Shown here piece by piece: positions 59,471 through 64,000 of a stretch of DNA of 64,000 nt. The stretch's first letter is position 1, and the number at the start of each line of letters is the position of its first letter. Source of the stretch: Dactylonectria macrodidyma (Eukaryota; Ascomycota; Sordariomycetes; Hypocreales; Nectriaceae); contig JAGMUV010000015.1 of NCBI GenBank assembly GCA_020744425.1, positions 868,001-932,000 on the forward strand. Direction: 5' to 3'. The position numbers were made by a program, and so were the translations under genes. Below the pieces are notes generated by a model that saw nothing but the letters and a program-made list of their open reading frames with translations, was not told the DNA's origin and searched no databases.

Positions 59471-60473
59471 CTACCTCTTTGGAATAACTTTCTCTGCTAT
59501 GGCGGCCTGGACCTTGCGTTGGACAATTTCATCGATGGGCTTTTGAGTCCAATACTTGTCCTGCTCAATTCCCTGCCAAATTAGAGCTTCTGTGCCCAGA
59601 ATGACTTGCCACCCCTTCTTTCTAGCCGAAGCTTCGAGTCGCGTAAAGGGCGTCGGGTTGTAGCACATCTCAAGGATGACACCCTTGCATTCCTTGTCTA
59701 GGAACGTCTCATTAATCTTGCGCGTCACAATCTCCTCCTGCGTTTGAGGCTCAAAGTCCGGGATACAGGCAACGATGGCACCAGGAGCCTCAAGACCCAT
59801 TGCTTGTGATACAGTCTTTACGTGCAACAAACGGTCGCCATAGCCTCTTTTAGTGCAGTCTTGGATGACAGCGTCCACCTCGCTCATGTCACGGTTAACG
59901 AGATAGATTGTCGTAACCCTCATCCATTTCCGTAGAGCATATATGGCACTGCGTGCCGCACCGCCACCTCCGATAACCAGGGCCGGACGGTCGTGGAAAA
60001 TTCGATCAGGCTCTTGTACGATTTGATAAAATGATTCACGGATGCCCACGCAATCAGTGTTGGTGCCACAGAAAATGCGGCGGCCGTTTTCCTGTCGGAA
60101 GTACAGTGTGTTGCAAGCGCCGATATCCCTGCACTCGTCCGTCATCTCGTCCAGATACGGCAAGATGGCTACCTTGTTTGGCATGGTAACAGCCGCTCCT
60201 GTTGCAAAGCTGTTAGGAGGTTCTATCGAGGAGGATTCTGTGGTTCATACCGAAAAAGCTTGGGCTACGAGCGAGCTCCATGAAGTTTGGAAGGTCGTCA
60301 GAGTCCAGCCGGACTTGTCCCCATCGGAGACCAAGCTCTTGGAAGACAATATTGTGAAGATACGGGGCCAATGAATGGGTGATCTTCTTGCCAAACACGT
60401 ATCCGTGTCGATCAAGTTGAGATACCTGCTGAGGGCTGAGGTCGTCCCCAGAAGGATGAACTGAAGAAGGCAT
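59471..60473 (-). CDS. qutB: Quinate/shikimate 5-dehydrogenase (catabolic)
   Basis: Exons 60473-60251 and 60198-59471 (52-nt intron, GTATGA...CAACAG) give 316 residues, near QutB (329) and QA-3 (321). Splicing restores [15 protein letters not shown], in which Lys is the catalytic base. The N-terminal substrate loop is [14 protein letters not shown]. Further along, CNTLYF and [13 protein letters not shown] carry the substrate Asp. The Rossmann NAD motif is [16 protein letters not shown], followed by [10 protein letters not shown]; no Arg-rich NADP pocket is evident, consistent with NAD use. It oxidises quinate to 3-dehydroquinate, the first catabolic step. The C-terminal [17 protein letters not shown] helix is intact. 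A QUTA-like palindrome lies about 380 bp upstream. Confidence 0.93.
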
Positions 60474-61198
60474 TGCGGATGATGGTTAAGCTTGGATCTA
60501 TATGATCTGCATAAAAGAACTGCACGGAAGTATTTGGTGTTGTTCAAACCTAGTTGATATAAATCGCAGACGTCATATTGCATCCTGGTATATTACTGTA
60601 TTACGAACTTCTCATTTCCAGCACTTGATCCTATCCGAACTTTAGTCGAACTCTTTGTCTTGCTTGCTGCGGGGCAGTTTTGTGCCGGAATTGTATTCTG
60701 CCGCGGAGTTTTGTTTTGCCAAAGAACGCTCAATAATCAATTGCCGGTTTCACGCCGACTTACCCTGTAGCTTGCCAAGCTACAAGCCTAGCACTAACTT
60801 ATCCAAAGCGATTCATCGCGAGTAGATAATTATAGGTAGGTGATATTAAGGATAATAATTTATCATGTTCAACATTTGGAATTTTTGCGTTAGACATCTA
60901 TGAGATGGTCCCGTTTCTCAAGCGTTGGTTGCGAAAATTCCCAAATAGGTTGGAACGTAACTCTTGAAATTTTCCGAAGAGCCCAGTTGTGAGTTAGGAT
61001 AACTTTATTTCAAGGTAGTCGGGCTGGGGATGAATTAAACGACTGGGTGAATACCCAAGAAGTAGCTTGGTACAGCCAGGGAGACATGTTGACAAAGACC
61101 AAGCAGGTCGGGATGAGGAGACGACCAAGAGGAAAATGATATGTTCAGGGGGATATTGGCAGTCCCACCCACTGTAGTTGACAACCATTACGTTCATC
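60474..61198. other. Intergenic, promoter side of the dehydrogenase
   Basis: 725 bp with the candidate operator. No gene seen. Confidence 0.6.
60850..60865. promoter_or_regulatory. Candidate QutA/QA-1F operator
   Basis: GGATAATAATTTATCA: the two half-sites GGATAA and TTATCA are four bases apart and differ from the perfect GGATAA-N4-TTATCC palindrome only at the last base. It lies 377 bp before the dehydrogenase ATG. Confidence 0.55.
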
Positions 61199-62055
61199 TC
61201 ATTCGGACTGGGACTTCTCAACAGCGTCCTCCCGCTCGCGCGACTGTCCCCTCTGGACGATACGCTCTTTGGAATATGATTCCACGAGGCCCGCCTCCGT
61301 ACGACTTCGAATCTCATCCAGCGCAGGCTGAGCGGTCAGCCACGCAGAGATGAGTATGCTCTTCATCTGCCAGTTAGTACTGAACCGACGCGAAGTGTAC
61401 CACTCAACCCCCAGTCTCCCGAAATCCGGCTTCCACGGAAAGTTGGAAACGAGGTGTAGTCGTAGAATGGATGGGTACTTGTCCAACTGGACCAGAGCTT
61501 CCTGCGAAGCTGCCAAATACCACTTGATACTGTCGAGCGCGAAGCCGGCTGTCGATCCGACGATAAAGGACAGTCCGGCTGTGCCCCAGAGGCTGGCGCC
61601 GACGAATGATGCTGTAAGGCCCACGACGGCAGCGGTAGATGTGCCTGCTAGCATGCTGCGCAGCATGCTGTCGCGTCTTACCATTAGTTATTGGTGTGGC
61701 GCCATAGCAGATGGAGCTGCTCACAAAAGACCTGGCCCACTATGAAGAGTCAGATATTTGAGGAATAACAGCCGTTGTAACGTGAGTAGCGATGCAATGG
61801 GATGTGAGGTTCAAGATGGTGAGGGGATCTACGAACTTGACATTGCCCCAACCGCCTACCCCAGCTGTCGATAGCACTGATCCCTGTACTGAGCGAGCTA
61901 GCAATAGAAGTCACGCCGCTTGCCACAGTGGCGAACGTTGTAGCCCAGCAGACGTCGCCGTCTGAAAGCTCTAAACCCTTCAGTGACAAGAAATCTGAGT
62001 GGAAATCTTCTAGATTGGAAGCAGAAAGCGTCCTCGCAACAGACGGAGAAGCCAT
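61199..62055 (-). CDS. Small membrane-associated hypothetical protein, probable frameshift
   Basis: The clearest part is 61684-61199: AAVVGLTASFVGASLWG and a second Gly/Ala-rich membrane segment, then LDKYPSILRLHLVSNFPW, WYTSRRFSTNW and AWLTAQPALDEI, ending in a charged tail. An upstream segment with its own ATG at 62055 (MASPSVARTLSASN) reads DVCWATTFATVASGV and DSWGRRLG. At a GGGG run (plus 61846-61849) the frame shifts by one, and the other frame continues NVKFVDPLTILNLTSH. One extra G would explain this. A 42-nt intron (GTTACA...TCATAG) could then lead towards the second part. Because the model needs a frameshift, I treat the gene as damaged or misread. No family name known to me. Confidence 0.45.
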
Positions 62056-62065
62056 TTAATTACCT

Positions 62066-63135
62066 TTAGGGAGCTTTAAATTGAGCACTGAAGTCGAGAC
62101 TGGCAACAGACGCCAGAATTGCCATTTCCGGACGACCATGATTCCCCAAGAGGCGCCGGATCTGGGTTCTTGCTGGTGTTTCCGACGCGTCCCTGGCGAG
62201 AGCTGAAGTGACGTAAATGGAATCACCAGAAGACTGGGCAAAATTACTCTGTAGAAAGCGTGGGTGTATATCGAATCCACCGGGTTCGAACATGGCAATG
62301 CAGGCGAACAAGACAGCCAGCTCAAGTTGTGATTTCCGATCCCAAGAGTTGGGCTTCCGAAGGAACGTTGGCGACTTTAAAGGTTCTTAGTTGCTAGTAT
62401 AGAGACCTGGCTCTAAACGCTGAACGGAAATTTCTACCTCTAGTCGTTCCTTAGCCATCCAGGAAAATCGCGGGTTTCGCGAGTTCGAAAAAGGGCGACA
62501 GGTTCTGGCGGTTCTGTTCTCGGTGCAAGAATCCTTGCCACCTTCGGTAGCCGCGACCGAGAAGCTTCAGATACTGCTCTTCCTCTTGGTCGCCTGCCTC
62601 AAGATAACGCGAAGACGCATTAGCTAGCATATTCAGACAAGGGGGCGATCTAGTTCCGGTGAACTTTGCAAGCCTACATATCCAATCGCACTCTTCGAAT
62701 CCACACCTCCACTTCTGCCAGGGCCCAATAACAATTCCGAGCACAGCAATGCAGAACTCTCCCATTGTTATCTTGTTTGTGTAGAATGCGACCTGGCGTT
62801 CTGCCGTTACGGGCTGGGAATAGCAGCGCATCCAGGAAAGGGGCAAAGACCAAAACACACCTTGCCGGTTGAGGATGACAGGAGGCGGAGATGGTCACCA
62901 CCGAGCCTTGCATGAGTTCGTCGTGTTGATGAGCACTGGCCGTTTCCTTAAGCAAAATCTCCATGTCAGAATAGAGGTGCCATGGAGACATTGCTAGCAG
63001 GACAGCCCCATTCTGAACTCGCTGAGGAATTCCTTGGACGAGGAGCTCTAAACTTTGCAAGCCCAAGATCCACACATCCATGGCATTTTTGGACGGGTTC
63101 CAAGCCAAACTCGTGAGCAATGTCTGCGTCGACAA
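62066..63135 (-). pseudogene. Remnant of a large conserved fungal protein of unknown function
   Basis: Three pieces follow in order on the minus strand. 63135 to about 62860 reads MDVWILGLQSLELLVQGIP, NGAVLLAMSPWHLYSDM and VVTISASCHPQP. From 62858 to 62451, in the +1 frame, it reads VFWSLPLSWMRCYSQPV and LGRGYRRWQGFL. From 62311 to 62066 it reads ACIAMFEPGGFDIHPRFLQ, SSGDSIYVTSALARD and IRRLLGNHGRPEMAIL. I recognise these as parts of one lineage-specific fungal protein family without a known function. The join near 62858 needs a one-base frameshift and no intron fits. The N-terminus and a long middle part are missing. The order of the pieces suggests a single decayed gene. Confidence 0.5.
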
Positions 63136-64000
63136 AATAGGGTGAACAGCTTTGTCGTCATTTCCGGAAAATCAGAATGCAATTAATCAATCTAAAATTT
63201 TACCTAGGAAGCGAATGAATGTTTTTTTAGCCTTAATTATGGCATATTTTCTAGCGCAGCAGGCAAGTCGTCCGTCCACTTTGGTGCGAGACCATGTATC
63301 TAAGTCGCGATGAAGGTTCAAGCTGGAAAATCAACATGCTCCAATTGGCTTGAGATGTGAGGTGGTATATGAATGTTGAGTTTTTGGGGAGGGAAAATAA
63401 GAAGCTTGGATGGTGTGATGGCGATATGATATGAAAGAAGATGATACCCGGACAGCCTCAATTTAACGTGAAGGTAGATTTTCGACGGGAGATCGCATTG
63501 GCTCACGGTTCACATCCGACGAACACTCCAGCTCTAGCTCTATCATCTGAAGAGAGCGAGGATCTTGAAAAAGTCTACTACTGCTATGATGAATGGCAGT
63601 TGAGGCCAAATGTGAAAAATAGCCCTAATTAATCGTTGCATTCGGCGTTTGATTTGGATGTCAGCTTTAAAGCACATCCGGTGGTAAACATTTAACCAGG
63701 GTTTGGGTGGAGAGCGAGCGGTTCGGTGACACAGCTACTCTCAAGACTCAATGTCGATTGTCTGTATCCGAAAAGGATCAATCTCTTGAATTCAAAGTAA
63801 ATCCCATACGTGTTTAACTCATTTAAGTGGAAATGGGCGTAACAAGAAAGAAGAGGAAGAGATAAATTAACTTAAGTTAGATGCTTGAACTGAATTGAAA
63901 CGACTGGCGTTTCGCTTCTGTCTTGCATTGTAGGGGCGACAAAGCTGACGTAACCACAGCCGAATTGGTCCCCTGGAAATTCATAAACAGGGCGGGCCGA
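63136..64000. other. Right-end region, no gene supported
   Basis: 865 bp. The 63441-63632 frame (plus) has no recognisable feature. AT-rich around 63180-63240. Confidence 0.5.

Noticed and set aside
1..64000. CRISPR arrays, rRNA genes, bacterial-type operons
   Set aside because: None seen; the DNA is eukaryotic, with spliceosomal introns throughout.

Overview
The window is nuclear DNA of a filamentous ascomycete (Pezizomycotina, probably a Sordariomycete). Introns are short (about 42-75 nt) with GTRNGT donors and CTRAY-like branch points. The genes are typical of such fungi: a NACHT-ankyrin NLR, a HET-domain protein, SRPK-like kinases, a PDR-type ABC pump, a But2-domain secreted protein and a quinate utilisation (qut/qa) cluster. 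Species cannot be fixed from sequence alone. Gene models were built by hand from reading frames plus splice signals. For most genes the exon lengths sum to a multiple of three and the junctions restore family motifs.

Layout. 1-1531: 5' part of a large P-loop GTPase gene (minus, runs off the left edge). 2184-3092: an 893-bp transposon with perfect 81-bp terminal inverted repeats and an 8-bp target duplication. 3861-6235: nine-exon MFS sugar transporter. 8054-8479: VOC/glyoxalase-fold protein. 9205-19422: block with an NLR, an SRPK-like kinase, a coiled-coil protein of unknown function and an Hsp70-family protein, followed by a decayed copy of the kinase 5' end at about 19640-19966. 21865-22449: secreted But2-domain protein. 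24777-29355: full-length PDR/ABCG transporter. 30213-31283: Kelch protein. 31414-34414: two divergent, related PLP aminotransferases. 34776-35408: Mpv17/PMP22 membrane protein. 36389-44734: GHKL-ATPase-like protein, second SRPK-like kinase and HET-domain protein. 45032-46808: glycoside hydrolase-like gene with a nonsense codon and no canonical catalytic glutamates.

48121-60473 is a quinate catabolism cluster: an N-terminal relic of an intradiol dioxygenase, a SnoaL-like protein, 3-dehydroshikimate dehydratase (qutC/qa-4 type), catabolic type II dehydroquinase (qutE/qa-2), repressor (qutR/qa-1S), Zn2Cys6 activator (qutA/qa-1F) and quinate/shikimate dehydrogenase (qutB/qa-3). Together the enzymes convert quinate through dehydroquinate and dehydroshikimate to protocatechuate. 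Repressor and activator are transcribed divergently. A near-perfect match to the QA-1F/QUTA palindrome lies upstream of the dehydrogenase. No quinate permease is visible. The right end (61199-63135) holds two decaying genes of unknown function.

The most interesting points are the two immunity/stress-like blocks (NLR-kinase-coiled coil-Hsp70, and GHKL ATPase-kinase-HET), the transposon, and the SnoaL-like gene plus dioxygenase relic beside the quinate cluster.
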